Source: an uncultured Pelagibacteraceae bacterium (GTDB lineage Bacteria > Pseudomonadota > Alphaproteobacteria > Pelagibacterales > Pelagibacteraceae). Taken from it: a stretch of 64,000 bases of DNA. The position numbers and the translations under genes are program-made. The stretch spans positions 97,426 to 161,425 of the forward strand of contig CACHVT010000001.1 in assembly GCA_902583345.1 (NCBI GenBank), read 5' to 3'. Below are positions 46,343 through 56,337 of this stretch, piece after piece; position 1 is the stretch's first letter; each line of letters starts with the position of its first letter. The notes below the pieces were generated by a model, which was not told where the DNA came from, ran no database searches, and worked only from the letters and a program-made list of their open reading frames with translations.

Positions 46343-48262
46343 TTAATTTAAAGGTGCTTTACTTAAAGCAGAAAATGATTTTAAAAAATTTTTTAGTTCC
46401 ATATTTTCTTGTTTTTTAGAACCCAATTGTCTTATAGTTACACTGTTACTGTCAACTTCTTTTTTTCCACAAATTAGCAAAATTGGTACTTTAGATAGAG
46501 AATGTTCTCTAATCTTGTAATTAAGATTATGATTTTTTAGATCTACGTCACAATTTATTCCTGCAGACTTAATTTTTTTATTTATTTTTTTTGCATAGTC
46601 ATCAAATTCATCTGAGACAGGTATAATCATAACCTGAATAGGAGATATCCAAAATGGTAATTTACCTGCATAATGTTCAATTAAAATTCCAATAAACCTT
46701 TCAAGTGAACCAAAAAGAGCTCTATGCAACATTACGGGTACTTTTTTGCTACCATCCTTATCAATATATGATGCACCTAATCTACCTGGTAGATTTAAAT
46801 CAACCTGCAATGTTCCACATTGCCAATCTCGACCAATAGCATCTCTCAAAACAAATTCTATTTTAGGTCCGTAGAAAGCACCCTCACCTTTATTAATTGT
46901 ATATTTAAGTTTTGAAGCTGTCACAGCCTTTAGTAAAGCTGCTTCTGACTTATCCCAAACATTATCATCCCCGACTCTTACGTCCGGTCTATCTGAATAT
47001 TTTAAAATAATATTCTCAAAACCTAAATCTTTATAAATATTTAATATAAGATTTGTTACTGAAAGACATTCCTCAATTATTTGGTCTTCAGTACAAAAAA
47101 TATGTGCATCATCTTGGGTAAATGCTCTAACCCTCAACAAGCCATGTAAAGCACCTGAGGGTTCATATCTATGAACCTTGCCAAATTCAGACATTTTTAA
47201 TGGCAAGTCTCTATAACTTTTAAGTCCTTGATTGAAGACTTGAACACACCCAGGACAATTCATAGGTTTAATTGCAAATATCTTTTCATCTGGAGTAATG
47301 GATGTATACATATTTGCTCCAAACTTTTCCCAATGTCCTGACTTTTCCCAGAGAGATCTATCCAGAATTTCAGGAGTATTTATCTCTTTATATCCTGCCT
47401 CATCTTGCTTTGATCTCATATAGTCTACAAGTTTTTGAAAAAGCGCCCATCCTTTCTCATGCCAAAAAACTGAACCTGGACTTTCCTCTCTAAAATGAAA
47501 TAAATCCATTTCTCTTCCAAGTTTTCTATGATCTCTTTTTTCTGCCTCTTCTATTCTCTTTAAATAATCGTCTAACTCTCTTTGCGAAGACCAAGATGTT
47601 CCATAAATTCTTTGAAGCATCTCATTATTAGAATCTCCACGCCAGTAAGCTCCTGCGACTTTTGTCAATTTAAAGGCTTTACCAACTTTGCCAGAAGATA
47701 ACAAATGTGGGCCTCTACATAAATCATGCCAAGTATCGCCATGATAATAAACAGATAGTTCCTCATTTAAAGGAATGTTTTCAATTATTTCAGCTTTATA
47801 TTTTTCACCAATTTTTTTAAAATGACTAATTGCCTTTTTTCTTTCCCAAACTTCTCTTCTCACTTTAACATCCTTGTCAATTATTTCTGACATTCTTTTT
47901 TCGATTTTTTTGAGATCATCTTCTGTAAACGGTTGCTTTCGAGCAAAGTCATAATAAAAACCATTTTCAATTACTGGCCCAATAGTCACTTGAGTTCCAG
48001 GATACAATTCTTGAACCGCCATCGCCATAATATGTGCCGTATCATGTCTAATTACTTCCAATCCCTCCTTATCTTTAGCGGTATAAATCTTCACTGAACA
48101 GTCATTATCTATTTCATAGCTTAAATCTTTCAAATTCCCATCAACACTAATTACTAAGGCTTGTTTTAAAAGAGATTTACTTATTTTTTCTGCTACTTGT
48201 AAGCCTGTAACTTTTTTTTCAAAGTTTAAAGACTTTCCATCTGGTAATTTTATATTTGGCAT
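46343..48262 (-). CDS. thrS: Threonyl-tRNA synthetase
   Basis: The 639-residue class II synthetase with all domains: TGS (residues 1-60), the editing domain with HDTAH (His73 and His77) and the CRGPH site, the catalytic core with MNCPGCVQ and the zinc ligands, RYEPSGALHGLLRVRAFTQD (motif 2) and the C-terminal anticodon domain (PIQVMIIPVSDEF onward). It shares one base with the upstream glycosyltransferase stop and directly precedes infC. Confidence 0.97.
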   Translation of the reverse strand: MPNIKLPDGKSLNFEKKVTGLQVAEKISKSLLKQALVISVDGNLKDLSYEIDNDCSVKIYTAKDKEGLEVIRHDTAHIMAMAVQELYPGTQVTIGPVIENGFYYDFARKQPFTEDDLKKIEKRMSEIIDKDVKVRREVWERKKAISHFKKIGEKYKAEIIENIPLNEELSVYYHGDTWHDLCRGPHLLSSGKVGKAFKLTKVAGAYWRGDSNNEMLQRIYGTSWSSQRELDDYLKRIEEAEKRDHRKLGREMDLFHFREESPGSVFWHEKGWALFQKLVDYMRSKQDEAGYKEINTPEILDRSLWEKSGHWEKFGANMYTSITPDEKIFAIKPMNCPGCVQVFNQGLKSYRDLPLKMSEFGKVHRYEPSGALHGLLRVRAFTQDDAHIFCTEDQIIEECLSVTNLILNIYKDLGFENIILKYSDRPDVRVGDDNVWDKSEAALLKAVTASKLKYTINKGEGAFYGPKIEFVLRDAIGRDWQCGTLQVDLNLPGRLGASYIDKDGSKKVPVMLHRALFGSLERFIGILIEHYAGKLPFWISPIQVMIIPVSDEFDDYAKKINKKIKSAGINCDVDLKNHNLNYKIREHSLSKVPILLICGKKEVDSNSVTIRQLGSKKQENMELKNFLKSFSALSKAPLN

Positions 48263-49416
48263 TAATTAATTAATTTTTTATATTCTGAATAAGTAGAAAA
48301 ACACATTTTTTCAATATTAAATTTTTTTATTACATTTTTTCTACCTTCATTACCCATAGATTTCAATGTTGTTTCGTCTAATTGCAAGACCTCAATTATC
48401 TTTTTGCTTAAGGACTCTGCTTTGCCCGATTCAAATAAAATTCCAGTTTTATTGTCTATAATTGTTTCATTTGAACCACCAATATTACTTGCTATAATGG
48501 GTTTGCCCATTGATTGAGCTTCAACTGCCACTCTTCCAAAAGCTTCTGGTTCAATTGAGGCTGAGACTACTATATTAGCAATTTTATAAGCTATTGGCAT
48601 TTTTTTACATTCATCAACGAACTTTACTTGATTATTTAATCTATATTGTTCTACAAGACGAATTAGTTTTTTTTTATAAATCGTTCTACCTTGATCATTA
48701 CCTAGTATCACAGCATAAAATGCCTCATGCCCTAGTTCTCTATTAACTAAATTAATTGCTTCAATAAATATTTCATGCCCTTTCCATTCAGTTAACCTTC
48801 CGGGCATTAATATTATTTTTTTTCCTCTTTTTATATCCCATTTTTTTAAAAGTTTATCCTCATCTGAATCTAATATAGTTGAAGAGTCGAAATAATCAGT
48901 ATTTATTCCTCTGAAAATTACCAAAAATTTTTTTTTTGCATTTAAATATTTAAAATAATTTTCATTTATATGTGAAAAGATAAAGTTTGATCCAGCAATA
49001 ATTAAGTCAGATTTTAACATTACTGAATTATAAAATTTTTTTATTGAATTTTTAAAATTATAGGTACCATGAAAAGTTGTAACAAATTTTCTTCCAGTTA
49101 TTTTACTGGCAAAAAAACAAGACCATGCAGGAGCTCTACTTCTTGCATGAACAATAGAAATATTAAAAAATAAAACCACTAAGGTTATTATTAATGTATT
49201 AAATAATATTAAAATTGGGTTTTTACTTTGGACGGGCAATCTTATAATTTTCACTTTCTTTTTGTCGACATATTTGAGTAATTCCCCTCCGCTTGTTATG
49301 ATGAATGAAAAACTATCCTGTTCATGTAAATAGTGAGCTAAATCATAACACCCAGTTTCAGCTCCCCCGTAACCTAGTCTTGGAATTACTTGTAAAACTT
49401 TTAATTTTGAAGACAT
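48262..49416 (-). CDS. GT4-family glycosyltransferase
   Basis: A 384-residue GT-B retaining glycosyltransferase. The N-domain begins VLQVIPRLGYGGAETGCYDL; the C-domain has ILMPGRLTEWKGHEIFIEAI, the EPEAFGRVAVEAQSMGKPII donor-binding motif and SNIGGSNETI. A hydrophobic stretch (ILILFNTLIITLVVLFF, about residues 77-93) may contact the membrane, as in WaaG-like enzymes. It probably works in lipopolysaccharide core synthesis. It is directly upstream of thrS with a one-base overlap, so it may head the translation operon. Confidence 0.88.
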   Translation of the reverse strand: MSSKLKVLQVIPRLGYGGAETGCYDLAHYLHEQDSFSFIITSGGELLKYVDKKKVKIIRLPVQSKNPILILFNTLIITLVVLFFNISIVHARSRAPAWSCFFASKITGRKFVTTFHGTYNFKNSIKKFYNSVMLKSDLIIAGSNFIFSHINENYFKYLNAKKKFLVIFRGINTDYFDSSTILDSDEDKLLKKWDIKRGKKIILMPGRLTEWKGHEIFIEAINLVNRELGHEAFYAVILGNDQGRTIYKKKLIRLVEQYRLNNQVKFVDECKKMPIAYKIANIVVSASIEPEAFGRVAVEAQSMGKPIIASNIGGSNETIIDNKTGILFESGKAESLSKKIIEVLQLDETTLKSMGNEGRKNVIKKFNIEKMCFSTYSEYKKLIN

Positions 49417-49457
49417 TGTTAGAATTATATATTAAGAAATTATTCTAATAAACTTAT

Positions 49458-50213
49458 ATGAGAAGATTTAAATACATTAAAATATCAAACAACAAAAAAA
49501 TTAGATATTTAAGTAATTATTATAAGAAAAATCTATATATTGTATTTTTACATGGCTTTATGTCTGACTTAGAAGGTGAAAAACCTTTAAATTTTCTTAA
49601 TTTTTGTAGAAGAAAAAAATTGGGTTTTCTCGCAATCGAATACTCTGGGCATGGAAAATCAACAGGCAAGTTTACAGATGGAAATATCAGTCTTTGGACA
49701 GATCAAGTTAAATCAGTTATTAAAAAAATTATAAAAAAAAATAACTTTATCTTAGTTGGCTCCAGTATGGGAGCTTGGCTGTCTATTAATCAATTTAAGT
49801 TTTTTAAAGATCAAATTAAAGGTTTTGTAGGTATTGGATCTGCCCCAGAGTTCTTAGAAAGACTTATGTGGAAAAAATTTACTAAAAAAATAAAAAATGA
49901 AATGAAGAAATATGGAATATACAATCTCAAACATGGAAATTATGAATACCCAATATCATATCAATTAGTGAAAGATGGTAAGAAAAATAAAGTTTTTAAT
50001 AAAAAAATTAAATCAGATATTCCTGTTACAATGTTTCACGGAAGTAATGATGATATGGTACCATTATTTTTTTCAAGAAAAGTTGCTAAATTGTTTATTA
50101 AAGCGAAAAAAAAAGTTGTAGTAATAAAAAATGGCGATCATAGCCTTTCTTCTAAAAAAAATCTTAAAAAAATAAATTTAGAGTTAGAAAAAATTGTTTC
50201 CAATATTATTTAA
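49458..50213 (+). CDS. Alpha/beta hydrolase, ABHD10-like
   Basis: A 251-residue serine hydrolase. It has the oxyanion region LHGFMSDLEGEK, YSGHGKSTG, the nucleophile elbow GSSMG (Ser103), the acid in HGSNDDMVP and the histidine in NGDHSL. The architecture without a large cap and the HGFMSD start resemble mitochondrial ABHD10 and its alphaproteobacterial relatives, which act as acyl-protein thioesterases or esterases. Substrate unknown. It is alone on the plus strand, divergent from the GT4 gene (41 bases) and overlapping gltB tail-to-tail by four bases. Confidence 0.85.
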   Translation: MRRFKYIKISNNKKIRYLSNYYKKNLYIVFLHGFMSDLEGEKPLNFLNFCRRKKLGFLAIEYSGHGKSTGKFTDGNISLWTDQVKSVIKKIIKKNNFILVGSSMGAWLSINQFKFFKDQIKGFVGIGSAPEFLERLMWKKFTKKIKNEMKKYGIYNLKHGNYEYPISYQLVKDGKKNKVFNKKIKSDIPVTMFHGSNDDMVPLFFSRKVAKLFIKAKKKVVVIKNGDHSLSSKKNLKKINLELEKIVSNII

Positions 50214-53200
50214 ATTACTTTTTTAACTTTCGATTCTAAACTTAAAGGATTTTTCAATTTATTAACCATCTCTTTAGGGCAAATTTGTAAAAAATTATAA
50301 ACCTCATCTTTAAAATTTTCAATTATTTTTTTTGATACTTCTGAGTTAGTTTCTTTATAATGCTCCTCAATTATTTTTTTCAGATAATCTTTCCAATAAT
50401 CTGTTTCAACATTTTGCCAAATAACAGTCTCCGGATTGAATCTTTTTTCAAATTGTTTCTTAGAGTCATATACAAAAGCCATTCCACCTGTCATACCTGC
50501 AGCAAAATTATCCCCTACATCTCCTAAAATCACAACAGCCCCTCCAGTCATGTATTCACATCCATTAGAATCACATCCTTCAATAACTGCTATTGCTCCT
50601 GAGTTTCTAACCGCAAACCTTTCGCCAGCTTGTCCGGCAGCAAATAGTTTGCCAGAAGTTGCTCCATATAAAACAGTATTACCTATAATCGTATTCTCAT
50701 TTGAAATTAAATTACTCTCAATTGGTAATCTTATTGAAATTGTTGCTCCAGATAATCCTTTGCCTACATAATCGTTCGCATCTCCCTCTACAATCAACTT
50801 TAATCCTTTAATGCCAAATGCTCCAAAAGATTGTCCTGCTGAACCTTTAAATTTTAATGTTAAAAAGTCGTAATCTAATTTGTTATTTCCATATTTTTCG
50901 AATAGATAATGTGAAATTCTTGTTCCAACTGCCCTATGTGTATTCTGAATTAAAAATTCATTTTTAATTGATATTTTTTTATCTAGTGATTTCTCTACTT
51001 CGGGCCATATTTTTTGATCGAGAGTGTCAGGAACATTATTAATTTCTTGCGTTTCACAATATCTTTTATTTTCACCAGGATCTGCTTGAACAAAAAGTGG
51101 ATTTAGATCTAAATCATCTAAATTTGGGGATGCCTTACTAACCTGTCTCAATAAATCAGTTCTTCCAATTATTTCATTTAAAGATTTATAACCAATTGAG
51201 GCTAGAATTTCTCTTACTTCCTCAGCAATAAATTTAAATAAGTTTACAATTTTATCTGGAGTACCAGTAAATTTTTTTCTTAACTTTTCATCCTGTGTAC
51301 AAACTCCTACTGGACAAGTATTCGAGTGACATTGTCTTACCATTATACATCCCATTGCGACTAGAGCGGTGGTAGCTACACCAAATTCTTCGGCTCCCAT
51401 CATTGCCGCAATAACCACATCTCTTCCTGTCTTAATTCCACCGTCTGTTCTTAAAGTAACTTTATGTCTTAAATTATTTAAGGTTAAAACTTGGTTGGCT
51501 TCCGTTAATCCCATCTCCCAAGGAATTCCAACATATTTAACACTTGTTTGCGGTGTAGCACCTGTTCCACCATTGTGACCAGAAATTAAAATTATATCTG
51601 CTTTTGCTTTTGCTACTCCGGCAGCAATTGTACCAATTCCAGAAGAAGCTACTAATTTTACCCCAACTCTTGCTTTTGGATTAATTTGTTTTAAATCGTA
51701 AATCAGTTGTGCCAAATCCTCAATTGAATAAATATCATGATGAGGAGGAGGAGAGATTAACGTCACTCCTGGAGTAGAGTGTCTTAATTTTGCAATTTCA
51801 TCTGTTACCTTAAAACCAGGTAATTGACCTCCTTCTCCTGGTTTAGCGCCTTGTGCAATTTTAATCTCTATTTCGTTACAATTGTTTAAGTAATTAATTG
51901 TTACTCCAAATCGAGCTGAAGCGATTTGTTTTACTCTTGAATTAGCGTTATCACCATTTTCTAGCTTTTTAAATCTTTTCTCATCTTCTCCACCCTCTCC
52001 ACTACAAGATGCTCCTTTAATCCTATTCATTCCAATTGCTAAAGTTTCATGAGCTTCTTTTGATAATGCTCCATGTGACATACTTCCACTTCCAAATCTT
52101 TTCAAAATATTCTCTACAGGCTCTACTTTTGAAATATCGACTGGAGGATTTAAATATCTTTTTCTAAAATCTATAAGATCTCTTAAATTTATTGGCGGCA
52201 AGTTATAAATTCCACTAGCATATTTTTTATATGCACTATATGAATTTGAGGCTACAGCACTTTGAAGAAGATGTATTAATCGTCCTTGATATTGATGAGT
52301 CTCTCCACTTTTTCTGTATCTATAAATTCCGCCAATAGGTAAAATAGTTTCACTGCTATTAAAAGCATCTTTGTGTATGTCTCTAACTTTTTTTTCTATT
52401 CCATACAGCCCAATCCCAGAGATTTTAGATGTTACTCCCGGAAAATAATCTGAAACAATAGTTCTGCTTAAACCAACAGTTTCAAAATTACATCCACCTC
52501 TATAAGAACTCAATACTGAAATTCCCATTTTAGACATTATTTTAAGGAGACCCGCGTTAACTGATTTAATATATCTAATTACACATTCTTCATAATCAAA
52601 TTGACCAAAAAGTTTTTTCTCAAATCTTTGATAAAGGCTATCTAAAGCTAAATAAGGGTTTATAGTTGTTGCACCTACACCTAATAATGTTGCAAATGAA
52701 TGGGTATCTAAAGCTTCTCCAGTTTGAACGTGAATTGAAACATAGCCTCTTAATTTATTTTTAATTAAGTGATTATTAATTGCGCCTACGCACAAAAGCA
52801 TTGGTATAGGTAGTTTTTCTTTTGAAATATTCTTATCAGTTAATATTATTTGATTAGAGCCTTGTCTTACGGCTATTTCAGATTCTCTTTGAATATTTTT
52901 TATAGAATTTTCAATATTTTCATCATGAGTAAATGTACAGTCAATTATTTTAGAATTTTTTCCAAAAAAGTTTATTAATTTATCAAATTGAGAATTGGAT
53001 AGTACAGGACTATTTAAAACATAAATATTTTCTTTAGTAAGTTTATCAAAATCTAGAATATTGCCTAAATTTCCAAATCTAGTTTTTAAACTCATTACTT
53101 TATTTTCTCTTAAAGAATCTATTGGGGGGTTTGTAACTTGGCTAAAATTTTGTCTAAAGAAATGATAAAGTGGTCTATAACGATCAGACAAAACAGCAAG

Positions 53201-54718
53201 TGGCGTGTCATCGCCCATCGAGCCTGTTGCTTCTTTAGCATCTTCTGCCATAGGATGTAAAATCAGTTCTAAATCCTCAATACTTAATCCAAAAGCATGT
53301 TGTCTTCTCTTAAGTTCTAAGCCAGAAAAAATATTTTTTTCATTTAAAACCGAAATTTTTTTATCTAGATCGATAATTTGAGAATTAAAATGTTTATACT
53401 CTTTTGCAAGGTAATTTTTAATTTCACTATTTTTATAAACTTTTCCTTTTTCTATTCTAACTCCAATTATCTCTCCGGGTCCAAGTCTGCCTTTATGAGA
53501 TATTTGTTTTTCATTAAGTTGAATCATGCCAGTTTCAGATCCAGCAAACAAAAACTTATCTTTTGTGACAGTAAATCTTAAGGGTCTTAATCCATTTCTA
53601 TCAGTCGCAGCAATCACCCATTCATTATCTGTTGCCGCTATCGCAGCAGGTCCATCCCATGGTTCCATAGTACTATTCAGAAAGTTAAAAAGTTGTTGAT
53701 GATCTTTGGGAAGGACTTTACTTTTTTTTGACCAAGCGTCAGGTATAAGCATTAATTTTGCTAACGGTGCAGGTTGTCCAGAAATATTCAATAATTCAAA
53801 AACATTGTCTAGAGATGCAGAGTCAGAATTGCCTGATGGTATAACTGGAATAAGATTTTCCATATTTTTAAAAATTGGACTATACATTTCTTGTTCATGT
53901 ACTTTCATCCAATTTATGTTGCCTCTTAATGTATTAATCTCTCCATTATGTGCTATAGCTCTAAAAGGTTGAGCCAAATCCCAACTTGGAGCAGTATTTG
54001 TTGAAAACCTTTGATGAAATATTGCATATCTTGAAATGAACCTTTCATCTTTAAGATCAGTATAAAATTCTGATAATGACTCAGCTAGAAACATCCCTTT
54101 GTAGATAATTGACTTAGAACTAAATGAGCAGATATATAATTCATTAAGATTAATTTCTTTTGCTTCTTTTTCTATTTTTCTTCTAGTTTCGTAAATTTTA
54201 ATTTCTAAATTTTTATTTAAAATTTTTTTATCATTATGCTTAAACAAAACTTGTGTAATTTCAGGTCTTGTACTTTCGGCTTTTTCTCCTAAAACCTTTG
54301 GATTAACTGGAACTTGTCTCCATCCATAAATACTAAAATTACTTTTTGTAAGTTCTTTCTCTATAATTGTTCTTGAATTTTCTTGTGCTAAATAGTTATT
54401 TCTTGGTAAAAAAATCATACCAACACAAATTTCAGAATTATCATAGTCATGACCAGTGAGTTCAATCTTTTCTGCAAAAAAATCTCTAGGAATTTCCAAG
54501 TGAATTCCAGCACCATCTCCTGTTTTTCCATCAGCATCTACTGCGCCTCTATGCCAAACTGCTTTAAGAGCTTCAATTCCATACTCAACTACTTTTCTTG
54601 ATTTTTTTCCCTCTGTAGAAGCCACCAAGCCAACTCCACAAGCATCATGCTCCATTTCTTTAATATAAACTTTGCCTTTTTTTAGAGTGGTTAGATTTTT
54701 TTTATATCTTTTGATCAT
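50210..54718 (-). CDS. gltB: Glutamate synthase (NADPH) large subunit
   Basis: The 1502-residue large subunit makes glutamate from glutamine and 2-oxoglutarate. The N-terminal Cys27 in EHDACGVG is the glutaminase nucleophile after removal of a 26-residue propeptide. Next are the class II glutaminase domain, the central domain, the FMN domain with RSLIxGDFK-like FGSGSMSHGALSKEAHE and GHNGGTGATPQTSVK, the 3Fe-4S cysteines in MVRQCHSNTCPVGVC, and the C-terminal GXGXG beta-helix (GATSGKLFAAGQAGERFAVR). It overlaps gltD by four bases and is the main ammonia-assimilation enzyme with glutamine synthetase. Confidence 0.98.
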   Translation of the reverse strand: MIKRYKKNLTTLKKGKVYIKEMEHDACGVGLVASTEGKKSRKVVEYGIEALKAVWHRGAVDADGKTGDGAGIHLEIPRDFFAEKIELTGHDYDNSEICVGMIFLPRNNYLAQENSRTIIEKELTKSNFSIYGWRQVPVNPKVLGEKAESTRPEITQVLFKHNDKKILNKNLEIKIYETRRKIEKEAKEINLNELYICSFSSKSIIYKGMFLAESLSEFYTDLKDERFISRYAIFHQRFSTNTAPSWDLAQPFRAIAHNGEINTLRGNINWMKVHEQEMYSPIFKNMENLIPVIPSGNSDSASLDNVFELLNISGQPAPLAKLMLIPDAWSKKSKVLPKDHQQLFNFLNSTMEPWDGPAAIAATDNEWVIAATDRNGLRPLRFTVTKDKFLFAGSETGMIQLNEKQISHKGRLGPGEIIGVRIEKGKVYKNSEIKNYLAKEYKHFNSQIIDLDKKISVLNEKNIFSGLELKRRQHAFGLSIEDLELILHPMAEDAKEATGSMGDDTPLAVLSDRYRPLYHFFRQNFSQVTNPPIDSLRENKVMSLKTRFGNLGNILDFDKLTKENIYVLNSPVLSNSQFDKLINFFGKNSKIIDCTFTHDENIENSIKNIQRESEIAVRQGSNQIILTDKNISKEKLPIPMLLCVGAINNHLIKNKLRGYVSIHVQTGEALDTHSFATLLGVGATTINPYLALDSLYQRFEKKLFGQFDYEECVIRYIKSVNAGLLKIMSKMGISVLSSYRGGCNFETVGLSRTIVSDYFPGVTSKISGIGLYGIEKKVRDIHKDAFNSSETILPIGGIYRYRKSGETHQYQGRLIHLLQSAVASNSYSAYKKYASGIYNLPPINLRDLIDFRKRYLNPPVDISKVEPVENILKRFGSGSMSHGALSKEAHETLAIGMNRIKGASCSGEGGEDEKRFKKLENGDNANSRVKQIASARFGVTINYLNNCNEIEIKIAQGAKPGEGGQLPGFKVTDEIAKLRHSTPGVTLISPPPHHDIYSIEDLAQLIYDLKQINPKARVGVKLVASSGIGTIAAGVAKAKADIILISGHNGGTGATPQTSVKYVGIPWEMGLTEANQVLTLNNLRHKVTLRTDGGIKTGRDVVIAAMMGAEEFGVATTALVAMGCIMVRQCHSNTCPVGVCTQDEKLRKKFTGTPDKIVNLFKFIAEEVREILASIGYKSLNEIIGRTDLLRQVSKASPNLDDLDLNPLFVQADPGENKRYCETQEINNVPDTLDQKIWPEVEKSLDKKISIKNEFLIQNTHRAVGTRISHYLFEKYGNNKLDYDFLTLKFKGSAGQSFGAFGIKGLKLIVEGDANDYVGKGLSGATISIRLPIESNLISNENTIIGNTVLYGATSGKLFAAGQAGERFAVRNSGAIAVIEGCDSNGCEYMTGGAVVILGDVGDNFAAGMTGGMAFVYDSKKQFEKRFNPETVIWQNVETDYWKDYLKKIIEEHYKETNSEVSKKIIENFKDEVYNFLQICPKEMVNKLKNPLSLESKVKKVI

Positions 54719-56154
54719 GCAACCTTTTCTTTCATGGTTTCTCTTTTTTCTAAATATTTTTTTATAGAGATTGCAGCATCTCTTCCATCTTTAATGGCCC
54801 AGACTACCAATGAAGCGCCTCTAATAATATCACCTGCCGCAAAGACTCCTGGAAGATTTGTTTCCATTGTATCAAAATCAGTTTTCAAAGTCCCCCATTT
54901 TGTCACTTTTAGATCTTTAGCCCCGAATAAATTTGGAAGATCTTCTGGATCGAAACCTAGTGCTTTTATTACAATATCAGCTTTTACCTGAAACTGATTG
55001 TTTTTTTGAACCTCTGGTTTTCTTCTACCGGTCTCATCGGGTTCCCCTAATTTAATTTTATTTACAATTAAGCCCTCAACTTTATTTTTACCAATAAATT
55101 CTTTTGGGCTCGATAACCAAACAAACTCTACTCCTTCCTCTTCAGCGTTTGACACTTCCCTTGCTGAACCTGGCATATTTTCTTTGTCTCTTCTATAAAG
55201 ACATTTTACTGAGTTTGCATTTTGTCTTACTGATGTTCGAACACAATCCATAGCAGTATCTCCACCTCCGATAACAACCACATCTTTGCCTTCAGCATTT
55301 AATGTACCATTTTCAAACAATTTTACTTCATCCCCTAGACCTTTTCTATTTGATGCTGTTAGAAATTCCATTGCAGGAAATATATTTTCTAAATCACTAC
55401 CTGGTAATTCTATTTCTCTCGCTTTATAGACTCCAGTTGCAATCAAAATTGCATCATGTTTTTCTCTCAACTCCTCTAGTGTAGCGTCTTTTCCTACTTC
55501 AAAATTATTTTTAAAATTAATACCGCTTTGTTTAAGTAAATCTATTCTTCTATTAACTACAAATTTTTCCAATTTAAAATTTGGAATACCATATATTAAC
55601 AAACCACCTGATCTATCATATCTATCGTAAATTGTAATCTTATAGCCAGATTTTCGAAGTTGTTCAGCAGCTGCTAGACCAGCAGGACCAGCTCCTATAA
55701 CCCCAACACTTAAATTTTTTTCGTTTAAAACCTTTAAAGGTTTAACCCATCCATTTTCCCATGCGCTATCTGTAATATACTTTTCAACAGATCCAATTGT
55801 AACGGTTCCATGACCAGACTGTTCAATTACACAATTTCCTTCACACAATCTATCTTGGGGGCAAATTCTTCCACAGACCTCTGGCATATTGTTTGTACTT
55901 TGAGATAGTTCATAAGCCTCTTTTAGTCTACCTTCGGCTGTTAATTTTAGCCAATCTGGAATATTATTACTTAAAGGGCAATGAACTTGGCAAAAAGGAA
56001 CTCCACATTGGGAACATCTGCTAGATTGTTCCTTTGCTTTTTCACTAATAAAATCCTTATAGATTTCGTTAAAGTCGTCTTTTCTGGTCTTAACTTCTCT
56101 TTTAGGTGGGTTTTGTTGACCTATTTTAACAAACTTAAGCATTTTTTCTGACAT
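54715..56154 (-). CDS. gltD: Glutamate synthase small subunit
   Basis: The 479-residue flavoprotein passes electrons from NADPH to the large subunit. It has the N-terminal 4Fe-4S cysteines (CSQCGVPFCQVHCPL and CGRICPQDRLCEGNC), the FAD motif VIGAGPAGLAAAEQLRKSG and the NADPH motif VVIGGGDTAMDCVRTSVRQN, ending with FAAGDIIRGASLVVWAI. AAGGA lies five bases before the ATG. The gltD-gltB order makes it first in the transcript; the 183-base gap to uppP holds two dyads that may regulate it. Confidence 0.97.
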   Translation of the reverse strand: MSEKMLKFVKIGQQNPPKREVKTRKDDFNEIYKDFISEKAKEQSSRCSQCGVPFCQVHCPLSNNIPDWLKLTAEGRLKEAYELSQSTNNMPEVCGRICPQDRLCEGNCVIEQSGHGTVTIGSVEKYITDSAWENGWVKPLKVLNEKNLSVGVIGAGPAGLAAAEQLRKSGYKITIYDRYDRSGGLLIYGIPNFKLEKFVVNRRIDLLKQSGINFKNNFEVGKDATLEELREKHDAILIATGVYKAREIELPGSDLENIFPAMEFLTASNRKGLGDEVKLFENGTLNAEGKDVVVIGGGDTAMDCVRTSVRQNANSVKCLYRRDKENMPGSAREVSNAEEEGVEFVWLSSPKEFIGKNKVEGLIVNKIKLGEPDETGRRKPEVQKNNQFQVKADIVIKALGFDPEDLPNLFGAKDLKVTKWGTLKTDFDTMETNLPGVFAAGDIIRGASLVVWAIKDGRDAAISIKKYLEKRETMKEKVA

Positions 56155-56210
56155 ATTTTTCCTTTAAAAATGTAAGGTATAACAGTAATAATTGAATATT
56201 AAAGTAAAAC

Positions 56211-56237
56211 AAGGTCAGTATATATGACCTTTTTTTT
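56211..56237 (+). terminator. Stem-loop with T-run between gltD and uppP
   Basis: AAGGTCA, seven bases, TGACCTT, then a run of T to 56237: the form of an intrinsic terminator on the plus strand. No plus-strand gene lies upstream, since gltD is on the minus strand, so it could end a short RNA from the gltD promoter area or instead be a dyad operator (GGTCA-N7-TGACC). It lies 57 to 77 bases upstream of the gltD ATG, near its likely promoter. Confidence 0.5.
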
Positions 56238-56286
56238 ATGAAAAATCCCATAAATTTGCTGTTTTTTACTAAATCGCATAGCTAAT

Positions 56287-56301
56287 ATTCCGCCACGGAA
56301 T
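56287..56301. promoter_or_regulatory. Perfect 15-bp dyad ATTCCG-CCA-CGGAAT upstream of uppP
   Basis: ATTCCG and CGGAAT are exact inverted repeats with a three-base centre. The site is GC-rich inside an AT-rich gap, 37 bases upstream of the uppP ATG, so it could be an operator or a short RNA hairpin in the uppP leader. The cognate regulator cannot be named. Confidence 0.4.
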
Positions 56302-56337
56302 TGTTTAATTTACATACTATTTAAGTTAACAAATAAA

